A stretch of 64,000 nucleotides of DNA, taken from the NCBI GenBank assembly GCA_963575745.1, contig CAUYUJ010014630.1, positions 92,501-156,500 of the forward strand, written 5' to 3'. Positions 32,201 to 42,735 of the stretch are shown piece by piece. The DNA is from Prorocentrum cordatum. Its lineage: Eukaryota > Sar > Dinophyceae > Prorocentrales > Prorocentraceae. How positions within the stretch are numbered: position 1 is the stretch's first letter; each line of letters opens with the position of its first letter. The notes beneath the pieces were generated by a model, which saw only the letters and a list, made by a program, of their open reading frames with translations, ran no database searches and had not been told where the DNA came from. A program made the translations under genes and the position numbers.

Positions 32201-32924
32201 CGGCCGGCGCTGCACCCCGCCGACCGCCGACGGCTGCAGCCGCAGGCTGGGGCGGCACCCCCGACGTACGATAACGGGCGCGACGGCTGCAAGCGGACTG
32301 CTCCAGATGTCGTATACCGTAGCACCCCGCAGTCTCAAATTATGCATTGAACCCGCCGCAGGCGCTGATTTTTTCGGTAAAGCAATGTGGCTGGATCGCG
32401 GGGTGGGTCGCGGGTTGGTCGATTTCGTATACAATAGAAACTAACCATCGCTCGGACGTTCATTTCCCGTGCATGTGTCGATTTCGTGCGCGCATTCTCC
32501 CCACGATGCTCCAGGATGCTCGATGGCCCTCGCCGAGAAAAAGGTGCACGCGTCCGAGCGATGCCAAGGAACGGAAGGGGGTCTGACTGAGGGAGGGTCT
32601 GATTTGAGCGGTCTCTGAGGGTTCCAGGGGGGGGGGGGGGCTGAAGGCCACCCGCTCGCAGCTGGTCTGGGGGAGGTCTAAAACTGCCCGTCTGGGAGGG
32701 TTGGGACCCCTCCCTGTATTACCAAATTTCGAGCACGCGAGGCGCAATCCCAAACCTCTGACGTCCCGAACCCTCAGAAGTCTCCGGACTCCGCCGCCCT
32801 GGGACCCAGTCCGCCGGGCAGGCTCGCCACACTGTGTGGTTTTCGTGTTTCTTCTTCTGCGGCTGCGGAACCCAAGAGGCGGCTACCGGGGGGCCAACAG
32901 CGGCAGAAGAGCGTCCGCCTTGAT

Positions 32925-33023
32925 TTAGGTCGGGCATGTCCCCCTGCAGGCGGATTAATCCCAAACTATTTTCTGGACAAGTTTGGAATATTCCTCCTGT
33001 AGAGAGGGACAGGCCCGACTTAA
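32925..33023. mobile_element. MITE (TTAGGTCGGGC family), shortest copy
   Basis: This is a 99-bp element from TTAGGTCGGGCATGTCCCCC to GGCCCGACTTAA. It is flanked by GCCTTGAT (32917-32924) and GCTTTGAT (33024-33031), a 7/8 match. A paralogous stretch at about 33090-33165 ends GGGTCCGCCTTGATGCCCTC without any element, so it looks like an unoccupied relative of the insertion site. Confidence 0.8.
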
Positions 33024-33315
33024 GCTTTGATGCCATGCTGGCGGATCAAAGACTGGCCCGCCACCCTGGGCGATGTTTGCTCTTCTCCCACGAGCCTGGA
33101 GTCCAGAAAGCGGCCCACGGGGGCCGCAGGCGGCAGGAGAAGGGTCCGCCTTGATGCCCTCACGCCGGCCGTTCGAACATGGGGTCCCGAGGAGTGGGTC
33201 CCTGAGGCCGCGGTGCATCCACCCCTGGACCCCCTCCTCCCCTTACATCCCCATCACCCAGGGACCTACATTTGAGCCGCCTATCACGACACGGGGTCGA
33301 GGCCCGCCTCCTCAA

Positions 33316-33552
33316 ACTCCTCCTCCTCCTCCTCCTCCTCCTCCTCCTCCTCCTCCTCCTCCTGCTCCTGCTCCTTCGCTGCGCCTCCTGCCTCCTATGC
33401 CTTCCTCGCCGCCTCCTCCTCCCCCTCCCCCTCCTCCTCCTCCTCCTCCTCCTCCTCCTCCTCCTCCTCCTCCTCCTCCTCCTCCTCCTCCTCTCCTCCT
33501 CCTCTCCTCCTCCTCCTCCTCCTCCTCCTCCTCCTCCTCCTCCTCCTCCTAT
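33316..33552. repeat. CTC microsatellite
   Basis: A CTC array with two TATGCCTTCCTCGCCGCCTC interruptions (about 33399 and 33550), i.e. a duplicated flank or higher-order unit of about 150 bp. Confidence 0.9.
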
Positions 33553-33694
33553 GCCTTCCTCGCCGCCTCCTCCTCCTCGAGGCCGTTCGCGTCGTCTTCT
33601 TCCTCCCCGTGGCGCCGTCGGCCTTCACGCCCGGCAGCGTCGCCAGCCCCCCGAGCGCTCCTGGGTGCAGCGCCTCCTGCGGCGGCAGGCGGTT

Positions 33695-33770
33695 GGCCTC
33701 GCCGTCGCCGTCGCCGTCGTCGTCGCCGTCGCCGTCGCCGCCGCCATCGCCGCCGCCGCGGCCGCAATCT
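33695..33770. repeat. CGTCGC hexamer repeat
   Basis: An imperfect CGTCGC/CGCCGT tract. Confidence 0.8.
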
Positions 33771-33915
33771 GACGACCCGAATTTCGGGTTGGGGGGGGGG
33801 TAATGGGTTCCATGCGTGGTTTTTCGATGTTCCCCGACCCCCCACCCACTGGAAATGGAGGGCAAATTGAGGCCTTCGGGTTGGGTTGGGGTGGTTTGGT
33901 AGGTGGTGACAGTCG
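33771..33915. mobile_element. Dispersed repeat with ACCACCYACC ends, copy 1
   Basis: Shares CCCCGACCCCCCACCCACTG-like sequence, TGGAAATGGAGG-like sequence, CTTCGGGTTGGGTTG and GGTAGGTGGTGAC with 59281-59422. The right end, read in reverse, matches the left end of the 59-kb copy, so the family has terminal inverted repeats. The left end of this copy seems lost in the CGTCGC repeat. Confidence 0.5.
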
Positions 33916-34079
33916 TCGTCGTCGTCGTGGTGCCTCGTCTCGTCGTCGATGCCGTCTTGGTTGGCCCTCGGGGGGGCCTCCGGAGACGTCGCCGAAGATG
34001 GACGAGGCAGCGAAGGATGCGGAGGGTGGGAGAAGGAGAGATGTCGCCATGCTCCTGCATTGTATGATCCTGGCGAAGC

Positions 34080-34512
34080 CCGTCCTGGGCCCAGCATCAT
34101 TCTCTTCCGCTTCGTCCTCCACCTACTCCTCCACCAAGTCCTCCAGCTCCTTCCCCTCCTCCTCTCTTCCAACTCCTTGTCATTCATTATCCCCCCCTCC
34201 TCCTATTGTCCCCCCTGATCCTTGTTTCAGTTCATCTCCTCTCCTCTCCTCCCTTCCTCCTTCTGATGGATCCCCCTGCTCATCTCCTTCAGGAGAGAAG
34301 GCACGAGAGCGTGGAAAAGGTGGAAGCTGGATGGAGGAGTGCGATGGAGGCGGGTGGTCAGATGAGCAGCGATGAGGACGGAGGCGGCAGGAGAACGGAG
34401 GCAGTCAATCACCAGGAGGCGCGATAAGGAAGAAGGTCAGCGACGGTAGACGCGGGAAGACGATGGAGTAAAAGGGTATGAAAGTGGCAAGCATAAAGGG
34501 GGGTCGTCATCT
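34080..34512. other. Spacer with CTC-rich and GGAGG-rich parts
   Basis: Pyrimidine-rich (34090-34290) then purine-rich (34290-34500) sequence. No gene seen. Confidence 0.4.
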
Positions 34513-34537
34513 ACATCATCATCACCATCAGCATCAG

Positions 34538-34605
<68 letters not shown>
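34513..34605. repeat. CAT microsatellite upstream of the LINE
   Basis: CAT/CAG triplets in the same strand orientation as the array at 38338-39232. The LINE relic lies between the two. Confidence 0.9.
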
Positions 34606-34707
34606 CGCCCTGGCGTTCAACGGGCAGGGCTGGGACACGACACCGCCGACTATCAATACGCGGACCCGCTCGCGGAGCAGGTCCACCAACCTAGTCGAAG
34701 GAAGCTC

Positions 34708-35286
34708 GTGATCAACTACGACGCCAGCTCCACCATCATCCAGACTTTCGTCACATTACTCGCTCATGTCCACCGATGTGGCTCTCTGCCTGCCCAGGCG
34801 TTCACCAGCCAGGCGGTCGCCATTGGAAAAAAAGAGAAAAACCCGACTGGCAACGTGATTCAGGACATCCATGCATGCGTACGTTTACGTCACTGGTTCG
34901 ACCATTTTTGGCGATTATATCTCAGAATAGGACTCGTACAGTATGGAACCCAATTCGACCCACCGCCGTGGGCCTATGGAGGCATTCATTCTCGCCGACG
35001 CGAATCACTCATGCTCATTGCTAAACTATTGATATGGAAGATGAGATCCGCCAGAATGTCTTTTCTCGCTAAGTCGTACGACATGCGGAATGCATTCGCG
35101 ACAGGCTCCCACGAGCGACTGGTTGCCGCCCACACACTCCGATGCGAAGATGAGCATTTTCATCCCCTCCTTGAGCAGCACCGACACGAGGCAGTAGTAT
35201 TGCTGCAGGCGTCCGACGCTAGCATAGCTCTTCGACCAGGGACGGGAGTCAACGGGAGGGAGGATGGGCGACTCAAACGAGCCTGA
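34708..35286 (+). pseudogene. LINE reverse transcriptase, N-terminal half
   Basis: This 192-residue frame covers the finger/palm region. A SQAVAIGKKEKNPTG block corresponds to RT finger motifs. The palm motif A is LAKSYDMRNAFAT, with the catalytic Asp in YDMRNAF, a form I associate with dinoflagellate non-LTR elements. The reading ends ASIALRPGTGVN and then GREDGRLKRA, where it should continue into the motif-B block (GDSNEPELF) that lies in the next frame at 35264. A small indel near 35250 has therefore split the RT. It is inferred to be inactive. Confidence 0.8.
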
Positions 35287-36850
35287 ACTGTTTATGGAAT
35301 CATGTTATCCACTAGTGAAGCAGTGGCCCCAGGAGATGGCACAGGTCCAGGGAAACCCGTTCCAGGTACACTGCCCTTTTACTGGTGAAGAGTTTGATGC
35401 GCATCTTGGAGCTTTCATTGACGATCTAGTCAAGATCCTCTTGGTGCCAGACGGCACGGCCCTCCAGGCGCTGCTGATTGATAAGATCGACAACAACGCG
35501 CTCTCCCAGGCCCTCGAGGCTGGCGGCTACGCACAGAACATCAGTAAGCAGGACACCCTGGTCTCACTGGGCACCCATGGGGCTACGAAGGAGGCCGAAC
35601 GGAATATTCCTGGGAACGCAGTCCAGGACTTGATTCATCTCGGAGGATATGTACATGTTGCCAACAGCAATCGTCGTGAAGTCGAGGCCCGCATACAATC
35701 AGGTAAAATCGGGTGGAGCCGTCTGGGCGACTACTGGTACTCTGGAGGCCCTTGGAAGGCCAAACGGCTCGCGTTCGTGTCCAACGTCGCGGGGAGGGTG
35801 TGGTCTGGCCTCGAAAGCTACGTGTTGTCCCCTAGAGAGCTCCACAGACTCGACAGTTCGTTGGCTCGCAAACTACGGTCAATGATGAGAGGAGCAGCAC
35901 ATCAGGAGGATGAGCACAACAATCATCGGTCTATGTCTACCCGCCAAGTGTTTATTAAATGGCAAGTTGCACCGACTGCCATCGAGCTACTCGTGCGCAG
36001 GCTCAGCTGGTGGCAGAGCATAATCCGATCGCACACGCATCATGCATGGCCAGTTTCTCGCTTCTTTTTTGGAAGATGCAAGTTCGAGCAGCAGGCGTCC
36101 ATAAGCAACCGCCCCGTCAGCGCTGGAACCCTCAATTCGCAGGGTGAGATCTCCGCAGACCCGAACGTGCACCCGTGGGCCACACAGCTCGCGGACGATC
36201 TGCTGTGCCTGTCGTCCCACACGACCGGCGAAAGCTTTCAGGAAGCGTGGCAGCCTCGAGTTGTAAAAAACCTGTGGGGTGACGAATGGGTTCGAGAGGC
36301 CTTCTTAAACTGTGACGTTCGGGCTCTCAGGGCTTCTTACTGGACGACTCAGTGGGCTCCCCCCGAGGCCAGCGTGATCACCTCCTCTCTCCCCTCGGCG
36401 GCAACATACGACGAGACGGACACTGACGACGAGACGAACCGCCCCTTCGTGTGCAACATCGAGTCATGCCAGAAACGGTTCGGGACGCTCAAACAGCTCG
36501 TCACACACCAAACTAAAGCTAAGAGCCTAGGACACGGTATGCCAGCGGTATTGACTACCCTACAGATCGACAACAAATGTGTTGTGTGCCAAACTACGTA
36601 TCCAAATCAAGATCATGCAGTTAGACACCTACGACGAGCATGGCAAGCAGGCAGATGCATTCCAGAACTTACTCATCATGTATACCCCTGGATACCAGCC
36701 ACATGTACTACATGCCCTCTACGGGACTACGCTCTGGATCATGCATGCCAACAGGAATATCATGATCAGCAAAAACTTCGAGCTCACGTCCTGGGACATG
36801 TCCCACCGTCGCCATCGGGTTCCATGCTCAAGCCTGTCGTCAGAAGGCTT
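35264..36850 (+). pseudogene. LINE reverse transcriptase C-terminal half plus zinc fingers
   Basis: It opens with motif B (GDSNEPELFMESCYPLV). Motif C follows at about residue 50 (FIDDLVK, with the Asp pair of the RT active site), then a thumb with WKAKRLAFVSNVAGRVWSGL, LDSSLARKLRSMMRG and VRRLSWWQ. A Cys/His-rich region follows. CNIESCQKRF...HQTKAKSLGHG looks like a C2H2 finger, CVVCQTTYPNQDHAVRHLRR is a second, and CTTCPL...HDQQKLRAHVLGH is a third. RT followed by zinc fingers fits the element type. The start ATG at 35264 is only the first Met after the frameshift. Confidence 0.8.
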
Positions 36851-36926
36851 ACCGCGCGCTCGGCCACTCCGAGTGCTCCCCCGCCGCGCCCCGCGCCATC
36901 CAGCTGCCGCCCATCGCCTGCCATAG

Positions 36927-37892
36927 AGGACACCCCTGCGGTACGCGCTGCCATTCGTCAGCCGGTGGAACGCATCGTGGGCAGCGACCCTCGCAGCAGA
37001 CCCAGACGCCGACCACTTCGACGGCTACGAGAGGCACAGCGCCCAGCAGCAGCAGATGCAACATCTACGCGGCCAATACGAGTGGCTACTGTCTCCTCTA
37101 CGCCTACTCTTCCTGCACTTCCTCATGGACCAGGCGATGACGCCCAAGCCGAGAGCGCCGTGGCGACTTCCGCTGGACTCCTCCCTGGGCTCGAAGGGCT
37201 CTGGCACCGCCTCCAGCGCCGCGCCAGGCCAGAAGGCGACAAAGGCCTCACGTCCGCCAGGCCCGCCGCCGCCGTCGCAGAGGCGATCCCGATCGCCACG
37301 AACGCCCAACAAGGTGGACGAGGGAGACATCGGCGAGGACAAGAAGCTGCCGCTCCAGACGACGCACGAGACCAGGCTGAAGCACAGCATCAGCACGGAC
37401 ATATACACGATGAGCAACGAGCACCCAGTGATCACAGCCATCACGCAGGAGCTCGAGGGCTACAAGCACACCCTGGACTCCCTCAAAAAGAGCGGCACCC
37501 TAGAGGACAAGAAACGCATGCAGGAGATAGGGCCGCCAGCTCCTGCCCTCGCGCTGGCGGCCTTGGAAGGACTGCACAAGTGCGACGTGGGCGGCACTAT
37601 GAAGAAAGCCATTCGGAACTACCTGCTCCGAGCGGACCCCGAGGATATCGAGGCGGAGGCGGAGATCAGCAAGGAAGATCTCCTCGACGTCATCTCCATT
37701 GTGCGTCTGGAGAAGTGCCACGACGACACCAAGACGAAGCTGGTGATCGGCGCGCCCACGTGGGAGGGCCGAGACCTGATCAACCGCGCTCTCGCGGCCG
37801 AGGGCCAGGCGGTCCACCACAGGGGCGTGGCCGAAGGACACGCGGACTGGCTCGAGGAGGAGGTAGACCACGGGACGAAGACGCCCGAATAG
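36927..37892 (+). pseudogene. LINE C-terminal region in a third frame
   Basis: After about 36850 the frame holding the zinc fingers turns into Arg/Pro-rich nonsense, while this frame becomes protein-like. It reads SRWNASWAATLAADPDADHF, QQMQHLRGQYEWLLSPLRLL and, further on, charged helical sequence such as ITQELEGYKHTLDSLKKSGT and EISKEDLLDVISIVRLEKCH, ending at TAG 37892. It probably continued the element's polyprotein and is now out of frame, a second disabling shift. I cannot name this domain. Confidence 0.6.
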
Positions 37893-38337
37893 TGAACCCG
37901 CTCCTTTGCCAGAGCGAGCCTGCACGGCACAATGCAAGCACAAACGGAGAGGACACAATCCAGCGCCGTGTTATTTTTGTCCGAGGCGAAGCCCTCCCTG
38001 CTAGCAGTAGCACGGTCACGGTCACGTACCCTCCCGCCTCCGACGTGCCTCCACCTCTCCCCACTGCCGTGCCTGCACAAGCAGAGGAGCTACGTGAGGT
38101 GGAGGCCCCACCTGAGTTCGATACAATCGCCGAGGATGAAGCGGCCGAATACCTTTTCAGCTAGCATCCAAGACGTTGCTTGGCACGCGCAGCGCAGGAA
38201 GCCCCTCTGCGCAGCACCCTGGCAGCGTGGCTCACGCGGGGCAGTACGAGACAGTTGGCTCTCTGCGACGGATCATTAAGTATGGATTCACTGTACGCCA
38301 CATCTTACCATCAGATGTTGGTCCTGACGTCGAGAAA

Positions 38338-38354
38338 AATCATCATCATCATCC

Positions 38355-38435
<81 letters not shown>

Positions 38436-38454
38436 GCATCATCATCATCATCAG

Positions 38455-38486
<32 letters not shown>

Positions 38487-38487
38487 G

Positions 38488-38518
<31 letters not shown>

Positions 38519-38583
38519 GTCAGCAACAGCATCAGCATCATCATCATCATCAGCATCATCATCAGCATCCTGATCATCAGCAC

Positions 38584-38615
<32 letters not shown>

Positions 38616-38882
38616 GCATCATCAGCATCATCATCCTCATCAGCATCATCATCACCATTTTCATCATCATCGTAAGCATCATCAGCATCACCATCATCAT
38701 CGTCATCGCCATCATCGCTCTCGTCATCAGCAGCATCAGAATTACCATAAATATAATCAGCATCATCATTGGAATCGTCAGTACAGCCGTCGCGGGCAAC
38801 AACTATATGAACGGTACCATCATCACTACCAACATCACGGGGACCAGCATCATCAGCGTAACAACCATCAGCATCAAACAAC

Positions 38883-38918
<36 letters not shown>

Positions 38919-39060
38919 GCATCATCATCAGCATCATCATCATCATCATCAGCATCAACATCAACAGCATCAGTATCAGCAACATCAGCATCAACATCAT
39001 CAACATCAACGTCAGTTTCAGCATCGCCGGCATCATCGGTAGCAGTATCATCAGCATCAC

Positions 39061-39100
<40 letters not shown>

Positions 39101-39188
39101 GTCATTGTCATCGACATCGCCATCATCATCATCATCATCATCATCATCACCGTCATCATCATCACCATCATCATCATCCTCATCATCC

Positions 39189-39224
<36 letters not shown>

Positions 39225-39232
39225 GCATCATG
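38338..39232. repeat. 0.9-kb CAT array at the LINE 3' end
   Basis: CAT triplets with CAG, CGT and CTC variants start directly after AGAAAAAT. The His-, Ile- or Asp-rich frames across it are artefacts. Confidence 0.9.
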
Positions 39233-40010
39233 CTCCCCCTCCTCCACACGCTCGCCGACCTAATCCGCCTCCTAATGTGTCTCCCTCCTTTGCTTCCCCT
39301 TGCCTCCACCTTCTCCCCCTCCTCATCCTTCTCCTCCTCATCCCCCTCCCCCTCCCCCTCCTCCTCCTCCTCCTCCTCCTCCTCCTCCTCCTCCTCCTCC
39401 TCCTCCTCCTCCTCCTCCGTCTCCTCCTCCTGCTCATCATCATCCTGCTCCATCCTCCACATCCTAATCCTCCACATATTCTATCGTTTCCTCCACCATT
39501 ACTTTCTCCTCCTCTTTCTCCTCATCCTCCCCCTCCTCGTCCACAACCGACTGTCTTCTTCATTGTGTGTATTGAGATTATGCGTATTGTTAGTGTCATG
39601 CTTGTAAAAACCATTGATAGTATGTTTCCTCCTCATCTTCCACATCCCACATCCGTCCTCCTCCTCCTCCTCCTCCTCCTCCTTCTCCTCCACCTCCCCA
39701 TCCTCCACCAACTCCGCCTCCTCCTCATCACCCTCCTCCTCTTCCACATCCAATACTCCTCCTCCTCATCCTCCGCCTCCTCCTCCTGCTCCTCCTCCTC
39801 TTCCTCCCCCTTCAAGCCTCCTCCTTATCGCTCCACCTCATCTCTCCTCCCTCCTTGCCCCTCCGCCTTCTCCTCCTCATCCTCCTGCCGCTCTCTCCTC
39901 CCTCATCCTCATCTTACCTCCACATCGTCGTCCTCCTCGTCCTCCTTCTCCTCTTGTTCCTCCTCCTCCTCCTCTTCCTCCTCCTCCCCCGAAGACGGCA
40001 AAAAGCAGGG
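39233..40010. repeat. CTC-rich array
   Basis: CTC triplets, pure at about 39358-39420, with many CAT, CAC and CTT variants and a non-repetitive island at about 39545-39625. No gene supported. Confidence 0.8.
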
Positions 40011-40160
40011 CGACGACGGGACGACGACGACAACAGCGGCGGCGGAGACGATAAGACCGTCGACGTGGAAAACGACGACGACCACGACGACGCCGACGAC
40101 GAAGAACAGCGACGGCGACGCCGACGACGAGGCGGTCGACGACGGCGGCGACCGAGACCG
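40011..40160. repeat. GAC array
   Basis: Interrupted GAC/ACG triplets. Confidence 0.8.
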
Positions 40161-40310
40161 ACGGCGTGGGCCCGTCCTGCATCAGGGCGATGCCCGCGGC
40201 CGCTTTGCTCCGGTCGTCCCCCATCGGCGGTGCCGCGCGCGGCAAGTGTGCGCGCGCGCTTGCGCTGCTGCTCGAGAGGGCCCTGAAGCCTGCAGGGTGC
40301 TTGGCAAGCC
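40161..40310. other. GC-rich island, coding status unclear
   Basis: The plus strand reads GPSCIRAMPAAALLRSSPIG, then GKCARALALLLERALKPAG, with GC3-rich codons, but the minus strand is open too. It is flanked by GAC and CTC arrays like other candidate exons here. Weak. Confidence 0.25.
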
Positions 40311-40535
40311 TCCCCCCTCCTCCTCCCCTCCTCCTCCTCCTCCTCCTCCTCCTCCTCCTCCTCCTCCTCCTCCTCCTCCTCTCCTCCCTCCTCCTCCTCC
40401 TCCTCCTGCTCCTGCTCCTGCTCCTGCTCCTCCCCTCCTCCCTCCTCCGCCTCCTCCTCTGCTCCTGCTCCTTCGCCTCCTCCTCCTCCTCCTCCTCCTC
40501 CTCCTCCTCCTCCTCCTCCTCCTCCTCCTCCTCCT
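40311..40535. repeat. CTC microsatellite
   Basis: CTC array with a CTGCTC block at about 40406-40430 and a second CTGCTCCTTCGCCTC interruption. Confidence 0.9.
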
Positions 40536-40624
40536 CCATCCGTTTTCCTACTATAATCAACTCCTCCCCGTCTCACCCCCAGACGTCCGTAGACCGGGTC
40601 TGGCTGTTCACCTGACTTCATCGC

Positions 40625-40910
40625 CTTATGGCAAGGGGGGTTCGAAAGACAGCTCTCGCCCTAGTGCCGCGCACATTCGTCTTACAAGTTTGCAGCGGTT
40701 CAAGGGTTCGCATGGCTGAAGTCCCAGGGACGGCTTCCTGGACCGATGAAGAATTGTCCGAATGCCAAAAGACACGAAGGGTCGTGGTGCTGCAATCACG
40801 GGAATGGTGGTCTGGCACGGATCAGGATTCTCGGGGCGCACGAATCACTTTGATTCGCGGCGTTGATTTAGGTCTCTTGATCTGTTTGATGATGACCCGG
40901 ATCCGAATAC
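40625..40910. repeat. Isolated copy of the 83-bp satellite and its flank
   Basis: Contains AGCTCTCGCCCTAGTGCCGC and GCACATTCGTCTTACAAG-like sequence matching the 2.2-2.7-kb satellite, then GTCTGGCACGGATCAGGATTC-like and TTTGATTCGCGGCGTTGA words matching its 3' flank. Confidence 0.6.
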
Positions 40911-41162
40911 AACTATGACGTGTTGATGTACTACCTGTTTCTGGTCCTGGCGAGGCATTTCTCCTTTTGGGGTGACTCTCTAGCGGCGCCTCTGGCGCCG
41001 CCCTCGGCGCGCTCCACGCGCGAGGGGGTCTACAGTCAGAGCTGATTGGAGAGGACACGCGAGAGGACACAAAGACCCTTCCGAGGGTCACATTCCCACA
41101 GGAATGCACAAGGCATGGATCCCGAGGCACAGGACACAAGTCGAGGACTCCTAGTTGGGGTC

Positions 41163-41320
41163 GGAGTAGATGGGGTCGGAGTGTCCCGCCGCATCGCCGA
41201 TGCACAGGCGACGTCGGCGATGCATCGGCGACGTCGGCGCACAGGAAATCGGACTCCACATCGAGCCGCATCGATGATGCATCGGCGATTTGGCGCGATC
41301 CTCCGACCCCATCTACTCGG
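41163..41320. mobile_element. Putative MITE with TAGATGGGGTCGGAG ends, copy 1
   Basis: GAGTAGATGGGGTCGGAG on the left is mirrored by CTCCGACCCCATCTACTC on the right. The interior is made of GATGCATCGGCGATG words and contains CCACATCGAGCCGCATCG, shared with 43183-43388. A target-site duplication is not evident. Confidence 0.65.
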
Positions 41321-41329
41321 TTCCCATCT

Positions 41330-41937
41330 TGGAGGCCTAGAACAAGTGCACCCTTGATTTGGCAGGGTCGACCTACTAATCAGCCTCGACTGTAGCGCAG
41401 ATCCAAGACATCCGCGCGGACCTCCAAAACATTTGCTTGCTTGTGCCCTGTGTTGTCCCTCATGGGGGGCGCGAGGGGGGCAGGCCCCACAAGAAGGCGC
41501 GCCGGCGTCTTGGAAGGGAGGGGCCTTCTTTTCAGGGGCCCTGGGACACACAAATAAAAACAAACAAATAGCAGGATCCCCCATATTTTCCCATATGTTC
41601 TGGATGTTCGTCTTCCCCCCACTGCCCATATTTTCCCATATCTTCCTGGGAGTCGACGATTAATTGTGTCTGTGTGTTCTTTCCCCTCTTGATTCTTGGA
41701 AGGGCCCCGGGAGCTTCTGATGAGGCTTCTTATAAGCCGGAGCGGACGAACTTCGGGCGCGGCCTAACCTACCCCTGGCAAGCCATCCCCTTCCATGACG
41801 TCACCCTCGCCTCTCAAGCTTCCCTCTGGCCGCATACATACGTCTTGCTTGGACCGAGGCGATGGGGACGTCACGGAAGAGGATGGTTTGCTAGGGTACT
41901 GTTAGGCCGTTCCTGAGACATGGCGGGCGATAGCACA
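41330..41937. other. Unique DNA, no gene seen
   Basis: It includes CCCATATTTTCCCATAT repeated twice (about 41580 and 41627). No splice-supported coding region. Confidence 0.35.
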
Positions 41938-41945
41938 GGGTAGGA

Positions 41946-42098
41946 TTAGGTCGGGCATGTGCCCCTACAGGCGGATTTTGGACGACTGATAAAAGAAATT
42001 CAAACAAAAAATACCCAACATTACAAAAAAATAGTCCCCAGGCTATTTTGTTGACTATTTTGGAATTTTCCTCCTGTAGAGGGGTATGCCCGACCTAA
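41946..42098. mobile_element. MITE (TTAGGTCGGGC family), complete copy
   Basis: 153 bp from TTAGGTCGGGCATGTGCCCC to TATGCCCGACCTAA. Inverted repeats are about 28 bp and the interior is A/T-rich. Flanks GGGTAGGA (41938-41945) and GGATAGGA (42099-42106) match at 7 of 8 positions. Confidence 0.8.
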
Positions 42099-42107
42099 GG
42101 ATAGGAT

Positions 42108-42330
42108 AGAGGATCAGCTCACGTGGCCAGTTTTCCTGGGACCTCCAAGCGCTGGGAGGCGCCCATGTATCGAGGAATGGGCCCGGCGGCGGGCCCGAAA
42201 CCAGCTGCATGCCGCAGATTTTGCACCCCCCCTTTCCCTATCCTACCCGTAGTCCGTCCCGGCGTCTGAGGAGGCTTCTTATCTAGGGGCAGAAAATCCA
42301 CCCCCTCAATAATCACCCCGACAGGCAAAG
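42108..42330. repeat. Dispersed structured repeat (CAGCTCACGT), diverged copy 3
   Basis: Order of words as at 17.0 kb: GATCAGCTCACGT, CCATGTATCGAGGAATGGGC, CCAGCTGCATGCCGCAGATT, then CCCCCCCTTTCCCTATCC and GGCAAAGCC. It begins within 12 bp of the MITE's right flank. Confidence 0.6.
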
Positions 42331-42585
42331 CCGTTTAGTAAACGCACCCAAAGAAGGAATCGAACAGAGCAGGGCTGTTCAGTAAACGCCCAGGGCCCCT
42401 TTAGTAAACGTAAATTGTCGGGTCTGGGTGGTTCTTCCCTCCTTGGTGATAGGCTGGAATGGCAGGAACTCCCAAACTCGAACCAATGAGTCGGATCGGC
42501 GATCGCCGTGAAGCGGATCGGCGGAAACCGGCAGCCGAGTCAACACGAGTCGAATCGGCGGAATTCGGCCTGCTAGCAGGCCTCC

Positions 42586-42735
42586 GTGGAGGAGGAGGAG
42601 GAGGAGGAGGAGGAGGAGGAGGAGGAGGAGGAGGAGGAGGAGGAGGAGGGAGGAGGAGGGAGGAGGAGGCGGAGGAGGAGGAGGAGGGAGGAGGAGGAGG
42701 GAGGAGGAGGCGGAGGAGGAGGAGGAGGGATCGGC
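42586..42735. repeat. GGA microsatellite
   Basis: GGA array with GGCGGA and GGGAGGA interruptions. Confidence 0.9.

Larger units (their letters stand above)
34606..38337 (+). mobile_element. Degenerate 5'-truncated non-LTR retrotransposon (LINE)
   Basis: A 3.7-kb block of coding-like DNA holds a reverse transcriptase in two overlapping frames, zinc-finger segments and a long C-terminal region, ending in AGAAAAAT followed by CAT triplets. No endonuclease domain is present upstream, so the copy is 5' truncated. It is the only long non-repetitive coding block in the window. Its 3' end running straight into a CAT array fits LINEs that end in a microsatellite tail, or insertion into a pre-existing array. 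Confidence 0.85.

Noticed and set aside
33609-34187. Overlapping frames on both strands near 33.6-34.2 kb
   Set aside because: They cover a CGTCGC repeat and a dispersed inverted-repeat element; different frames are equally open.
37900-38164. C-terminal extension of the long frame from 35264 as one 966-residue protein
   Set aside because: Between about 36850 and 37890 that frame is Arg/Pro/His-rich nonsense while another frame is protein-like, so the long frame is a composite and not one protein.
38176-39607. Histidine-rich, isoleucine-rich and aspartate-rich proteins over the CAT array
   Set aside because: These are simple translations of CAT, ATC and GAT triplets in different frames; no independent evidence.
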